Below are positions 26,595 through 34,741 of a stretch of DNA of 64,000 nt, in pieces. Location of the stretch: the NCBI GenBank assembly GCA_030066215.1, contig JASJCA010000035.1, positions 1-64,000 on the forward strand, written 5' to 3'. A program made the translations under genes and the position numbers. This DNA comes from Rhodobacter sp. (lineage in GTDB: Bacteria > Pseudomonadota > Alphaproteobacteria > Rhodobacterales > Rhodobacteraceae). Numbering within the stretch: position 1 is the first letter of the stretch; each line of letters starts with the position of its first letter. The notes below the pieces were generated by a model. That model searched no databases. It was not told the origin of the DNA and saw only the letters and a program-made list of their open reading frames with translations.

Positions 26595-26768
26595 CTGGCG
26601 CGGAATCAAGGCGCGAAGCGCCGCCGCGCCATCGCCGACCCGCCCGGGTGGGGCGGCGATTGGTCGAAGCGCCCGCACCGCGTGACGTCCTACGGACTCG
26701 ACAGCCATTAAGTGCCACCGTGCAGAGGTCAGTTCGCCACCCCGCGGGTCGGCGATGGTGCGGCTTTT
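26595..26768 (+). repeat. Structured intergenic repeat, copy D
   Basis: Hairpin GGCGC-GAA-GCGCC (26610-26622) is followed by outer arms GCGCCATCGCCGACCCGC and GCGGGTCGGCGATGGTGC and inner arms GGGGCGGCGA and TCGCCACCCC. The loop region holds CGTCCTACGGACTCG and CCATTAAG. One G-U-type exchange (GGTGC) is tolerated in the stem. It lies in the 357-bp gap 26491-26847 between the peptidase start and the DUF4399 gene end; nothing else is recognised there. Confidence 0.85.
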
Positions 26769-26847
26769 CGCCACTTGACCGACGTCCGACCCGGCCCGTT
26801 GCGACCGCCCAGCGAACCGTCCTGCCCGGCACCCGGCCCGACCGGCC

Positions 26848-27279
26848 CTATTGCACGGTGATGGTGATCACCTCCGACACGACCGGCGGGTCGTGCGGCA
26901 CGTGGCCGGCATCTCCGAGCACAAGTTGCAGCGTGTGGCTGCCCGGCGCGAGGTCCAGCGTGATCTCGGTCTGCCCGCCGCCGAAATGCTTGTGGTTATC
27001 GTCGTTCGGCAGCGCCAGTTCGAACTCTTCGGCCCCGAATTCGCCCTCGCCCAGCGGCGGTCGGTCGATCAGCAAATGATGGTGGCCGGTGTTTTCCTTC
27101 TCGGTCCCCGCCGGAGCGACACCCATGCCCGACAGCCCGAAATTGATCGTCACCGGGCTCGACACCGTGGCGCCGTTTTCGAGGCCCACGAAATAGACCA
27201 TGGCGCCTTCGGGCGACATCGTGTCCTGGGCAACGACGGGGGTCGCGGCGAGTAGCGCCGCAGCGATAAGCATGCGCAT
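26848..27279 (-). CDS. DUF4399 domain secreted protein
   Basis: 143 residues with a cleavable signal (MRMLIAAALLAATPVVAQ). The mature part is the DUF4399 type: VYFVGLENGATVSSPVTINFGLSGMGVAPAG, a HHHLLID strand, and HKHFGGGQTEITLDLAPGSHTLQLVLGD near the C-terminus. His-rich positions suggest possible metal binding, but no activity is established for the family. Monocistronic in appearance, between repeat D and the ABC permease gene. Confidence 0.85.
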   Translation of the reverse strand: MRMLIAAALLAATPVVAQDTMSPEGAMVYFVGLENGATVSSPVTINFGLSGMGVAPAGTEKENTGHHHLLIDRPPLGEGEFGAEEFELALPNDDNHKHFGGGQTEITLDLAPGSHTLQLVLGDAGHVPHDPPVVSEVITITVQ

Positions 27280-27336
27280 GATTGTTCCTCCTTCAATCGT
27301 CGATGACTATAGCGTGGCGCGCCGTACAGTCCAAAC

Positions 27337-28134
27337 TCACGCCTGCTGACGCGCTCGCAACCGCCGTTCCAGCCGCCGCAGCGCCAGCGACAGCGTGACG
27401 GTCATCATCAGATAGATCAGCGCGACCACGTTATAGGTCTCGAAATAGCGGAAATTACCCGCCGCCGTGACCTTGCCGAGCTGGGTGATGTCGCTGACGC
27501 CCAGGACCGAGACCAGCGACGAATCCTTGACCATGGCGACGAAGTCGTTGCCCAAGGGCGGCAGGATCATCCGGAACGCCTGTGGAAACACGATCAGCCG
27601 GAACCGCAGCCAGCCGTTCAGGCCGAGCGCCTCGGCGGCCTCGATCTGACCCTTGTCGACCGATTGCAGGCCGGCGCGGAACACCTCGGCGATGAACGCC
27701 GAATAGCCGATCGTCAGCGCCAGGATCGCGCGCCACAAGAGCGGAAAGTCACGGGTGCGGATCGGGTCGAGGCCGACGGTCTCGGCAACCCAGTTCCAGC
27801 CGGCGACCAGCGCCGGGGCCAACACGAAGGCCACGTACAACAGCAGCACGATGATCGGGATGCCGCGGACGATCTCGATATAGAACCGCGCGATCTGACG
27901 CAGGATCAGCGACCGCGACAGGCAGGCCACCGCCAGGAGAAGCCCAATCACACAGGCCGCGCCGAAGCCCACCAGGGTGACGAAGACGGTGATGCCGACG
28001 CCCTTGGTCAGGGTCGCCAGCACCTGGGTATAGAGCTCATCGGCGACGATCCGGTAGATGAAATAGGCCGCCAGCGCCCCGGCGAGCACCAGCCACCAGG
28101 GAAAGTCGCCGTCGTCCTGCGGCTCGGGGATCAC
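27337..28134 (-). CDS. Amino-acid ABC transporter permease (HisM/GlnP type)
   Basis: 265 residues with about five to six membrane segments. The permease signature for ATPase contact is EAAEALGLNGWLRFRLIVFPQAFRMILPPLGN, matching the EAA loop of polar amino-acid importers. VRGIPIIVLLLYV is also typical. The periplasmic binding protein is encoded upstream on the same strand, but 606 bp away, separated by repeat copy E and two hairpins; no ATPase gene is adjacent. The ATPase is presumably encoded elsewhere. Confidence 0.85.
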   Translation of the reverse strand: MIPEPQDDGDFPWWLVLAGALAAYFIYRIVADELYTQVLATLTKGVGITVFVTLVGFGAACVIGLLLAVACLSRSLILRQIARFYIEIVRGIPIIVLLLYVAFVLAPALVAGWNWVAETVGLDPIRTRDFPLLWRAILALTIGYSAFIAEVFRAGLQSVDKGQIEAAEALGLNGWLRFRLIVFPQAFRMILPPLGNDFVAMVKDSSLVSVLGVSDITQLGKVTAAGNFRYFETYNVVALIYLMMTVTLSLALRRLERRLRARQQA

Positions 28135-28362
28135 GGGCGCAGGCTCCGGGCCAGACCCGGGGTGGCTTGCCGGGAATTCAGAGGCGCGCGCCCTGCCGCT
28201 TCGCGGCTGATCTCGTAAAGCGGCGGGGTCCGGCGAAACCGTCTCCCGCGCGGATTATCCCTCCGGCCAACGCCAACACATTTCTGTACCGTACAGGCGG
28301 AAGATGGGCAGGAATGCGATGACACGGATCGGTGTAGAGCGGACGTCGGTTCATTGCCCTCG

Positions 28363-28536
28363 GGAACGGAATCAAGGCGCGCAGCGCCGCCGTGCCCATC
28401 GCCAACCCGCCCCGGTGGGGTGGCGATTTGTCTAGCTTCGCAGATCGCTCGATGTCCTGCGGACTCGACCACCATAAAGTGCCGCCGATCAGAGGTCGGC
28501 TCGCCACCCCGCGGGTCGGCGACGGCCACGGCTCCC
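28363..28536 (+). repeat. Structured intergenic repeat, copy E
   Basis: Hairpin GGCGC-GCA-GCGCC, then 5' outer arm CCGTGCCCATCGCCAACCCG and 3' arm CGGGTCGGCGACGGCCACGG. The CCGTG/CACGG end pairs perfectly where other copies have CCGCG/CGCGG, a compensatory change, though other positions mismatch. Inner arms GGGGTGGCGA/TCGCCACCCC and the CATAAAG and ATCAGAGGTCGG blocks are intact. It sits between the binding-protein and permease genes of one transporter. Confidence 0.85.
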
Positions 28537-28610
28537 TGCCAGACCCCAACGTCCGCTCGCGGCCGAAGGCCACCGCTCAGCCCTTTCGTCCGAGGCCATC
28601 GTGCTCCAAC

Positions 28611-28736
28611 GGCTCGGGGCTCCGCCCGTTCGCGGCTGAAGTCGTCCACTGGACGACTTCCGAGACGCCGCTGCCTGACGGCCCGGGGCTTCGCCCGTTC
28701 GGCGCTGAAACGCTCCACTGGAGCGTTTCCAAGCCG
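28611..28736. repeat. Tandem 69-nt unit carrying two 23-bp perfect hairpins
   Basis: Two direct units with period 69 share the lead GGGGCTYCGCCCGTTCG…GCTGAA. Each contains an 11-bp-arm palindrome centred on C: 28638-28660 (arms GAAGTCGTCCA/TGGACGACTTC) and 28707-28729 (arms GAAACGCTCCA/TGGAGCGTTTC). The outer parts of the arms differ but stay complementary while the CCACTGG centre is constant. This is REP-like. They lie just downstream of the binding-protein stop, where they may stabilise the upstream mRNA or attenuate transcription into the permease gene. Confidence 0.8.
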
Positions 28737-28740
28737 CGCC

Positions 28741-29535
28741 TCACCCACCCAGCTTGTAGTCCAGGAACCACTTCGTGTTCAGCGCATCGATGGTGCCGTC
28801 GTCCTTCATCGACTGGATCGCCGCGTTCATCGGCTCCACGAGGTCCGAGCCCCTGGGGAAGATGAACCCGAAATCCTCGGTCCCAAGCTTCTCGCCGACG
28901 ATCTTCAGCCCGCCGTCCGAGGCCTCCACATAGCCCGCGCCCGCCGTCCCGTCGGTCAGCACCAGATCCACGTCGCCCGCCTTCAGCGCCTGCACCCCGG
29001 CGCCGAAGGTCTCGAACAGTTTGATCCGCGGGTTCGCCTCGTCGCCGTCGAGCACGTCGTAGACGCCCACATAGAACGGCGTCGTGCCCGGCTGCGCGGC
29101 CATCAGCAGGTCGTCATCGGCGGCAAAGGACGCCGCGTCGGCGAACCGCGCCTCGTCGCCGCGCACCATCATCACCATCTCGGAACGCATATAGGCGTCC
29201 GAGAAATCCACCATCTCGGCCCGGTCCTCGCGGATCGTGATGCCGGTCATGCCCAGATCGTACTGCCCCTCGCTGACCGCCGGGATCATCGCGTCCCACG
29301 AGATGTTCTGGTACTCGACCGCGATGTTCAGCCGCTCGGCGATCTCGGCCATGGCGTCGTATTCCCAACCGATCGCGTCGCCCGAGCCCGGATCGACGAA
29401 TTGCAGCGGCGGATAGGCGTTCTCGGTCACCACGACGACGGTGCGCCCGCCCAGATCCGGCAGATGCCCGCCCGCTTCGGCCGCGGACATCGACACGACA
29501 GCCGCCAATCCGGCGGCAACGGCACTCCATTTCAT
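28741..29535 (-). CDS. Amino-acid ABC transporter substrate-binding protein
   Basis: 264 residues with a signal peptide ([21 protein letters not shown]). Family 3 periplasmic solute-binding fold: [60 protein letters not shown] with the ligand-carboxylate Arg in [16 protein letters not shown], and a C-terminal hinge LDYKLGG. Delivers a polar amino acid to the permease encoded 606 bp downstream. Confidence 0.88.
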   Translation of the reverse strand: MKWSAVAAGLAAVVSMSAAEAGGHLPDLGGRTVVVVTENAYPPLQFVDPGSGDAIGWEYDAMAEIAERLNIAVEYQNISWDAMIPAVSEGQYDLGMTGITIREDRAEMVDFSDAYMRSEMVMMVRGDEARFADAASFAADDDLLMAAQPGTTPFYVGVYDVLDGDEANPRIKLFETFGAGVQALKAGDVDLVLTDGTAGAGYVEASDGGLKIVGEKLGTEDFGFIFPRGSDLVEPMNAAIQSMKDDGTIDALNTKWFLDYKLGG

Positions 29536-29602
29536 GGCAGCTCTCCCAATAAAGACCTGGACAGACTAGGCCCGCCCGCCCGATCCTGTCCAGAACAAGG
29601 GC

Positions 29603-29624
29603 CTTCTTCTCGTCTCAAATACTC
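29603..29624 (+). repeat. Lineage-type intergenic motif (TTCTTCTCGTC..AAATACTC)
   Basis: This 22-nt sequence recurs with two differences at 36789-36810, both in non-coding DNA. Similar CTTCTT…AAATACTC sequences are common between genes in Rhodobacteraceae as I recall. Here it lies in the 168-bp gap between the MoeB-like gene and the binding-protein gene. Confidence 0.5.
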
Positions 29625-29703
29625 AGACCACACCCCGCACGGCGCCTGAACGACACGTCGCCTGGCAACTGGCAAGACAAGCGCGCGGTAGCGCACAATT
29701 GGA

Positions 29704-30738
29704 TCAGCCTTCGCCGCAGACCGGGCAGTCTGCCCGCCGCGACAGCGCCATCACCCGGGTCTCGCCGTAAAGCGCGTCGTAGATCAGCATCCGCCCGGCC
29801 AGGGTCTCGCCGGCGCCGACCAAGTGCTTCACCGCCTCCACCGCCATCATCGCGCCCACGACGCCGGGCAGTGGCCCAAGGACGCCGGCCTCGGCGCAGG
29901 ACGGCGCCAGCCCCGGCGCCGGCGCTTGCGGGAAAATGCATTGATAACAGGGACTTCCGCGTGCCGGATCGTAGAGGCTGATCTGCCCCTCCCACTGCGA
30001 CAGCGCTGCCGCCACCAGCGGTACGGACGCCACGGCGCAAACCCGGTTGGCCAGATAGCGGGTGTCGAAATTGTCGCTCCCGTCGAGCACCAGATCGTAC
30101 TCGGCCACCAAATCGGCCGCGATGTCGTCGGTCAGCCGCCGGTTGTAGGGCCGTACCGTCACATAGGGGTTGACCGCCCGCATCCCGATCTCGGCGGAAA
30201 ACACCTTCGGCATACCGAGGCGCTCGTCGGCATGGATCACCTGGCGTTGCAGGTTGGCGTTTTCGACCGCGTCGTCGTCGATCACGCCGATGGTGCCGAC
30301 CCCGGCCGCCGCCAGGTACAGCATCGCCGGCGAGCCCAACCCGCCCGCGCCCACCACCAGCACCTTCGCCGCCTTGAGCCGCTTCTGCCCCGGTCCACCG
30401 ATCTCGCGCAGGACGATGTGGCGGGCGTAACGCTCCAGCTCGGCGCCCTGAAACGCGCCCGGCGCTGCCGCCTCGGCCTCCGGCTGCGCGCGCCGCTTCA
30501 CCGCGCCCAGCACGCTGCGATAGCCGAAGACCACCAGCCCCAAGACCCCAAGCACCAGCCATTCCGACAAGGTCCCGCCCATCGCCCGCTGCAGCGGATG
30601 GCCCGCCGGCACCACGACCAGCATCGCCAGCACCGCCACATACAATAGCAGGATCATCAGCCAGCGTGCCCGGGCCGGCGCGTTCAGCGCCCGGCCGAGC
30701 CCCCAAAGCCCGGCGGCGAGGACCAGGAAATAGACCAT
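29704..30738 (-). CDS. MoeB/ThiF/HesA family adenylyltransferase with N-terminal membrane region
   Basis: 344 residues. The first 75 hold two to three hydrophobic helices (FLVLAAGLWGLG, WLMILLLYVAVLAMLVVV, WLVLGVLGLVVFGY), unusual for this enzyme class. The E1-like domain starts near residue 97 with RYARHIVLREIGGPGQKRL, followed by the ATP loop VLVVGAGGLGSPA and the zinc pairs CYQC and CPVC. Such enzymes activate the C-terminal Gly of MoaD/ThiS-type sulfur carriers in molybdopterin or thiamine synthesis. The start overlaps the dut stop (TGATG). Confidence 0.82.
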   Translation of the reverse strand: MVYFLVLAAGLWGLGRALNAPARARWLMILLLYVAVLAMLVVVPAGHPLQRAMGGTLSEWLVLGVLGLVVFGYRSVLGAVKRRAQPEAEAAAPGAFQGAELERYARHIVLREIGGPGQKRLKAAKVLVVGAGGLGSPAMLYLAAAGVGTIGVIDDDAVENANLQRQVIHADERLGMPKVFSAEIGMRAVNPYVTVRPYNRRLTDDIAADLVAEYDLVLDGSDNFDTRYLANRVCAVASVPLVAAALSQWEGQISLYDPARGSPCYQCIFPQAPAPGLAPSCAEAGVLGPLPGVVGAMMAVEAVKHLVGAGETLAGRMLIYDALYGETRVMALSRRADCPVCGEG

Positions 30739-31208
30739 CAGCCGCGCCCGGTGGACCCGAACCCGCCCGCGCCCCGGGGCGTGTCGCTCAAATCACCCGC
30801 CACCTCGAACCGGGCCCGCGCGACCGGCGCCACCACCATCTGCGCGATCCGGTCGCCGTGGCCGACCACGTAGGGCTCCTTGCCGAGGTTCACCAAAATC
30901 ACCCCCAGCGGCCCGCGATAATCGCTGTCGATGGTGCCGGGCGTGTTGACCAGGGTGATCCCGTGCCGCAGCGCCAGGCCGGAGCGCGGCCGGATCTGCG
31001 CCTCGAACCCCTCCGGGATCTCGACCCGCAGCCCGGTCGGCACCAGCACTCGGTCGAGCGGCTCCAACATGATGCCCTCGCCGCGGGTCGCAAACGGCAG
31101 GTTCGCCCGCAGATCCGCCCCCGCCGCGCCGGCCGTGGCGTAGTCCGGAAGCGGCACCGAGCGGTCGGCGCCGTCCTCCCATGTCACCCGCAGGACCGGG
31201 CCGGTCAC
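30738..31208 (-). CDS. dut: Deoxyuridine triphosphatase
   Basis: 156 residues from a GTG at 31208 that overlaps the coaBC stop (GTGA). All five dUTPase motifs are present: [56 protein letters not shown] and the C-terminal glycine-rich [10 protein letters not shown]. Hydrolyses dUTP to dUMP, keeping uracil out of DNA. The coaBC-dut pairing is widely conserved; here the MoeB-like gene is fused in as a third overlapping cistron. Confidence 0.93.
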   Translation of the reverse strand: MTGPVLRVTWEDGADRSVPLPDYATAGAAGADLRANLPFATRGEGIMLEPLDRVLVPTGLRVEIPEGFEAQIRPRSGLALRHGITLVNTPGTIDSDYRGPLGVILVNLGKEPYVVGHGDRIAQMVVAPVARARFEVAGDLSDTPRGAGGFGSTGRG

Positions 31209-32398
31209 GCCAAAGCCTCGGCGATCTTCGCGGCGAGCCGTGCCGCCACCTGGTCCTTGCCCATCCGCGGCCAGGCCTCGGCGCCCGCGTCGGTAATCAG
31301 CGTCACCGCGTTCTCGGTCCCGCCCATGATTCCGGTCTCGGGCGAGACGTCGTTCGCCACGATCCAATCGCAGCCCTTGCGCGCCCGCTTCGCGGTGCCG
31401 TGCGCCACCACATCCTCGGTCTCGGCGGCAAATCCCACCACCAGTGCCGGCCGCCCGTCGCCGCTCTGCGCCACGCTCGCCAAAATGTCGGGGTTCTCGG
31501 CGAACTCCAGCACCGGCAGCGCGCCGCCGTCCTTCTTGATCTTCTGCGGGCGCTTCTCGGCCATACGCCAATCCGCCACCGCCGCCGCGAAGACCCCGGC
31601 ATCCGCCGGCAGCGCCGCCGTCACCGCGTCGAGCATCTGCTGTGCGGTCTCGACCCGCACCACAGTCACGCCCTCGGGCGGCGGCACGGCGGCGGGCCCG
31701 GTGACGAAGGTCACCTGCGCCCCCAGTGCCGCCAGCGCCCGCGCAATCGCAGTTCCTTGAGCGCCCGAGGACCGGTTGGCGATATAGCGCACCGGGTCGA
31801 TCGGCTCGTGCGTCGGGCCCGAGGTCACCACGATGTGCCTCCCCTTCAGCGGCCCGTCCATCAGCGCCGCCTCGACTGCGGCGACGATCTCCAATGGCTC
31901 CGCCATCCGACCGGGCCCGTACTCGCCGCAAGCCATGTCACCCTCGGTCGGGCCCACCACCAGCACGCCGTCGCCGGTCAGCGTTGCCAGGTTGCGCTGC
32001 GTCGCGGGGTGCTGCCACATCCGCACGTTCATCGCCGGCGCGATCAGCACCCGCTTGTCGGTGGCCATCAGCACGGTCGAGGCCAGATCGTCGGCATGTC
32101 CGCCCGCCATCTTCGCCATCAGATCGGCGGTGCAGGGCGCCAACACCAGCAGATCGGCGTCGCGGGATAGCTCGATATGCCCCATCTCGGCCTCGTCGGT
32201 CAGATCGAAGAGGTCGCTGTAGACCTTCTCGGCCGCGAGCGCACTCGCCGATAGCGGCGTCACGAACTCGGTCCCCGCGCGTGTCAAAACCGGCACCACC
32301 GAGGCGCCGCGCTCGCGCAGCCGCCGGATCAGATCGAGCGCCTTGAACGCCGCGATCCCGCCGCCGATGATCAGAAGTATGCGTTTGCCGCCCAGCAT
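31205..32398 (-). CDS. coaBC: Bifunctional phosphopantothenoylcysteine decarboxylase / phosphopantothenate-cysteine ligase
   Basis: 397 residues. The N-terminal flavoprotein half (CoaC) starts [21 protein letters not shown] and contains the conserved APAMNVRMW segment. The C-terminal half (CoaB) begins with the [23 protein letters not shown] motif and includes AAVADWR and NDVS. It carries two consecutive steps of CoA synthesis. First gene of the coaBC-dut-moeB overlapping run on the minus strand. Confidence 0.93.
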   Translation of the reverse strand: MLGGKRILLIIGGGIAAFKALDLIRRLRERGASVVPVLTRAGTEFVTPLSASALAAEKVYSDLFDLTDEAEMGHIELSRDADLLVLAPCTADLMAKMAGGHADDLASTVLMATDKRVLIAPAMNVRMWQHPATQRNLATLTGDGVLVVGPTEGDMACGEYGPGRMAEPLEIVAAVEAALMDGPLKGRHIVVTSGPTHEPIDPVRYIANRSSGAQGTAIARALAALGAQVTFVTGPAAVPPPEGVTVVRVETAQQMLDAVTAALPADAGVFAAAVADWRMAEKRPQKIKKDGGALPVLEFAENPDILASVAQSGDGRPALVVGFAAETEDVVAHGTAKRARKGCDWIVANDVSPETGIMGGTENAVTLITDAGAEAWPRMGKDQVAARLAAKIAEALA

Positions 32399-32455
32399 GA
32401 CCGCCCTCCGCCTCCCGTCTTAGGCGCATCCCTGGGGCGAGACAATGGGACGACG

Positions 32456-32682
32456 ATGGCCGAAACAGACCTGACCACGACGCTGAACGCCCCCTCGACA
32501 CGGGGTGGAGGGCGCTGCAGAAACCCGCCACCCCGGCCGAAACAACCCGCTTCACCGACCGCATCCGCATCGAGGCCGGCCTGCTGACGTCGCTGATCCA
32601 CCCCCGGACCCGCGCCTTCCATGCCCACCGCCAACGCCGCTGGCACCGGCTGATCGCCAACGGGTTCGATCTGGAGTCATAG
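32456..32682 (+). pseudogene. Possible small gene with a frameshift
   Basis: From the ATG at 32456 the first 16 codons read METDLTTTLNAPSTR-like sequence, but that frame then turns Pro/Arg-rich and stops early. A good-looking frame begins one register away at 32506 (WRALQKPATPAETTRF) and runs to the TAG at 32680, ending IANGFDLES. Joining the two by one base near 32500-32506 (a GGGG run) would give about 75 residues. Either a sequencing or natural frameshift, or chance. No family recognised. Confidence 0.35.
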
Positions 32683-32739
32683 GGCGGGGGGTGGGACGGC
32701 AGACCTAGGGTTGCGGGTGAGTTGGTGCGACACCCCGGG

Positions 32740-32908
32740 CCGGGTTAATAGCGCCGCAGGCGCCCTGGCCCAGCGGCGGCCCGCCCCGGTGGGCTGCCGC
32801 TTTGGCCGCCACAAGCGCTCAGTTGATATGGAAGAGGTGCCTTGCTGCCATAAAGCACGCCGTTCATAGGTCGGTGCGGCATCCCGCGGGCCGCCGCTGG
32901 GCCGTGCG
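32740..32908 (+). repeat. Structured intergenic repeat, copy F (divergent but structure-conserved)
   Basis: The most diverged copy. The small hairpin is GCGCC-GCA-GGCGC (32751-32763), arms swapped relative to copies A and D yet still perfectly paired. The outer stem arms GGCCCAGCGGCGGCCCGC (32767-32784) and GCGGGCCGCCGCTGGGCC (32886-32903) differ from other copies at many positions but pair perfectly over 18 bp. CATAAAG and GTTCATAGGTCGG in the loop are retained. It lies in the 549-bp gap 32399-32947 together with the broken small gene. Confidence 0.8.
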
Positions 32909-32947
32909 GGCAACGTACATTTTCACCTCTGGCGCTCCAGCTCGCCT

Positions 32948-33772
32948 TCACCGCTCGTCGAACACCGCGCAGGGGTCGTCGCGCTCGGCGGGGTCGGTGA
33001 CCAGCCAGTAGTCGTAGGGCACCGCCTCGCCCGGCACCGATTCGAACTGCGCCACCGTGATCACGTCAAGCTCCGGCGCCGCGAATTCCAGCGCCCGCGG
33101 GATGCCCCAGTCCTCGCGCGCATGCCCGTTGCCGGTGATCACCGCCACCGGTCCGCCGGTCTCGGCCACCGCCGCAATCACCGCGCGGGCGAGGCCGGCG
33201 TCGCGCAGCCGTTGTGCCTCGACCATGCCGCCCAGCATCTCCTCGGGCAGCGCATCGCAATGCGCCGCCATCTGGCCGGCCTCGCGCGTGGCCTGTTCGC
33301 CGTCGTCGAGCGCTCGGTCGAGCCCGAAGAGCGCCGCCGAGCCACCCATCACGTCGGCCGCCCCGTCCGAGACCGCCGCGCGCACCAGGTCGCGCTCTAC
33401 GGCGCCGCCGAAGAACACCGGCTGCTCGGCGGCCAGGAAGATCGGGTAGTACATCGAGAAATCCGGCCAGCCGCCGGCCTCCCACTGCAGCGCATGCTCC
33501 AGACGGTCCTCGGACGCCAAAAGCTCGGGCGTGATCCGCAAGGCCTGGCGCTCGGTCAGCATCTCGAAGACCAGCGCCTGCGCTCCCATCGTCGCCACCG
33601 CAATCGCCTGATGCGCGTGATGCGCCGGATTGTCGTGCAACTCCCCCAGAATCACCACGTCCGCTGGCGGCAACCGATAGAGCTCGCCGGTGTCGATCTG
33701 CTCGGCCGCGGCCGAAAACGAAACGGCCGCCAGAACCCCGGCGGCCGCGCATGAGGGGAGTGAACGTCTCAT
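32948..33772 (-). CDS. ChaN family lipoprotein/heme-binding-type protein
   Basis: 274 residues with a signal region (MRRSLPSCAAAGVLAAVSFSAAA). The ChaN domain is recognisable by VVILGELHDNPAHHAHQ near residue 40, ALVFEML, and a late VITGNGHAREDWGIP. Characterised ChaN binds stacked haems and is iron-regulated. The ATG overlaps the rpoH stop (ATGA), so it is translated from the rpoH mRNA and probably belongs to the same stress response. Confidence 0.8.
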   Translation of the reverse strand: MRRSLPSCAAAGVLAAVSFSAAAEQIDTGELYRLPPADVVILGELHDNPAHHAHQAIAVATMGAQALVFEMLTERQALRITPELLASEDRLEHALQWEAGGWPDFSMYYPIFLAAEQPVFFGGAVERDLVRAAVSDGAADVMGGSAALFGLDRALDDGEQATREAGQMAAHCDALPEEMLGGMVEAQRLRDAGLARAVIAAVAETGGPVAVITGNGHAREDWGIPRALEFAAPELDVITVAQFESVPGEAVPYDYWLVTDPAERDDPCAVFDER

Positions 33773-34647
33773 ACGAGGAATTCGTGCACCTCTTTCGACT
33801 GTGCTTCAAGGCTCTTGCGCATCTTGCCAAACGCCGCAGCCTCAAGCTGCCGGACGCGTTCTTTCGACAGCCCCAACTCTTGCCCCAAAGACTCCAGCGT
33901 CCGCGGTTCCTCGCGCAGCTTACGCTCACGCACGATGAAGCGCTCGCGGTCGTTGAGGTTTTGCATCGCCGACACCAGCCAGCCGCGCAGCGTGTCGATG
34001 TCCTTGTCGTGCTCGACCGTCACCGACGCCTGTTCGCTTTCGTCTTCCAACGTCTCGATCCACTCCCGGCCTTCGTCGTCGGTCGACTGCGTGGCGTTGA
34101 GCGAGAAATCAGATCCGGCCAGGCGGCCTTCCATCATCTCGACGTCATGCAACGGCATGCCCACCTCGACGGCGATCATCTGCCGCAACTGATGCTTGTC
34201 GAGCCGTTCACCCACGGCCGCCGCCTCACGTTCCAGCCGCGCCTGCACCCGGCGCATATTGAAGAACAGCGACTTCTGCGACGAGGTCGATCCGGTCCGC
34301 ACCATCGACCAGTTGCGCATCACGAAATCCTGGATCGAGGCTTTGATCCACCAGACCGCGTAGGTCGAAAATCGCACGCCGCGGTCGGGGTCGAATTTGT
34401 CGGCCGCCTTCATCAGGCCCAGCGACGCCTCTTGGATCAGATCGTTCATCGGCGCGCCGTAGCGCTTGAACTTCGCCGCCATCGAAATCGCCAGGCGCAT
34501 ATAGGCGGTGATCAGCCGGTGCAGCGCCTGCTCGTCGCGGCGGTCGCGCCAGGCATAGGCCAGTTCCAATTCCGTCTCGGCGTCCAGCAATTCCGCCTGC
34601 ATCGCGCGGCGGGACAGAGACTGATCGACAAATCCATCAAGTGCCAT
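33769..34647 (-). CDS. rpoH: RNA polymerase sigma factor RpoH (sigma-32 family)
   Basis: 292 residues from the ATG at 34647. Region 2 is clear: RLAISMAAKFKRYGAPMNDLIQEASLGLMKA and the −10-recognition helix FSTYAVWWIKASIQDFVMRNWSMVR. The RpoH box (about SSQKSLFFNMRR) follows, and region 4 has RTLESLGQELGLSKERVRQLEAAAFGKMR. An RpoE-like promoter precedes it, which fits the RpoHII type of Rhodobacterales, active under singlet-oxygen and other stress, better than the heat-shock RpoHI. chaN overlaps its 3' end. Confidence 0.9.
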   Translation of the reverse strand: MALDGFVDQSLSRRAMQAELLDAETELELAYAWRDRRDEQALHRLITAYMRLAISMAAKFKRYGAPMNDLIQEASLGLMKAADKFDPDRGVRFSTYAVWWIKASIQDFVMRNWSMVRTGSTSSQKSLFFNMRRVQARLEREAAAVGERLDKHQLRQMIAVEVGMPLHDVEMMEGRLAGSDFSLNATQSTDDEGREWIETLEDESEQASVTVEHDKDIDTLRGWLVSAMQNLNDRERFIVRERKLREEPRTLESLGQELGLSKERVRQLEAAAFGKMRKSLEAQSKEVHEFLV

Positions 34648-34703
34648 GTCAAACCCCCCGGTCTTGGGCCAACCGTGACGGCCCTTACGTCCGAACTTTG
34701 TTA

Positions 34704-34733
34704 TTGGTACGGAGAGGCCCCGGGGGTGGATCA
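34704..34733 (-). promoter_or_regulatory. Putative RpoE (ECF)-type promoter of rpoH
   Basis: On the minus strand TGATCC (34733-34728) is followed by exactly 18 nt and then TACCAA (34709-34704). Rhodobacter RpoE promoters are described with a TGATC −35 element, about 18-nt spacing and a −10 starting TA. Predicted transcription would begin about 50 nt upstream of the rpoH ATG. The element lies between rpoH and the divergent cobU, whose ATG is only 9 bp from the −35. Confidence 0.6.
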
Positions 34734-34741
34734 GGAAAAAG

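Noticed and set aside
28363-28736. CRISPR array in the repeat-rich gap
   Set aside because: Units are only two or unrelated, spacing is irregular and no cas genes are present; these are REP-like hairpins.
34648-34741. Cobalamin riboswitch ahead of cobU
   Set aside because: Only 94 nt are available and the B12-box pattern is not visible; the region is accounted for by the divergent rpoH promoter.
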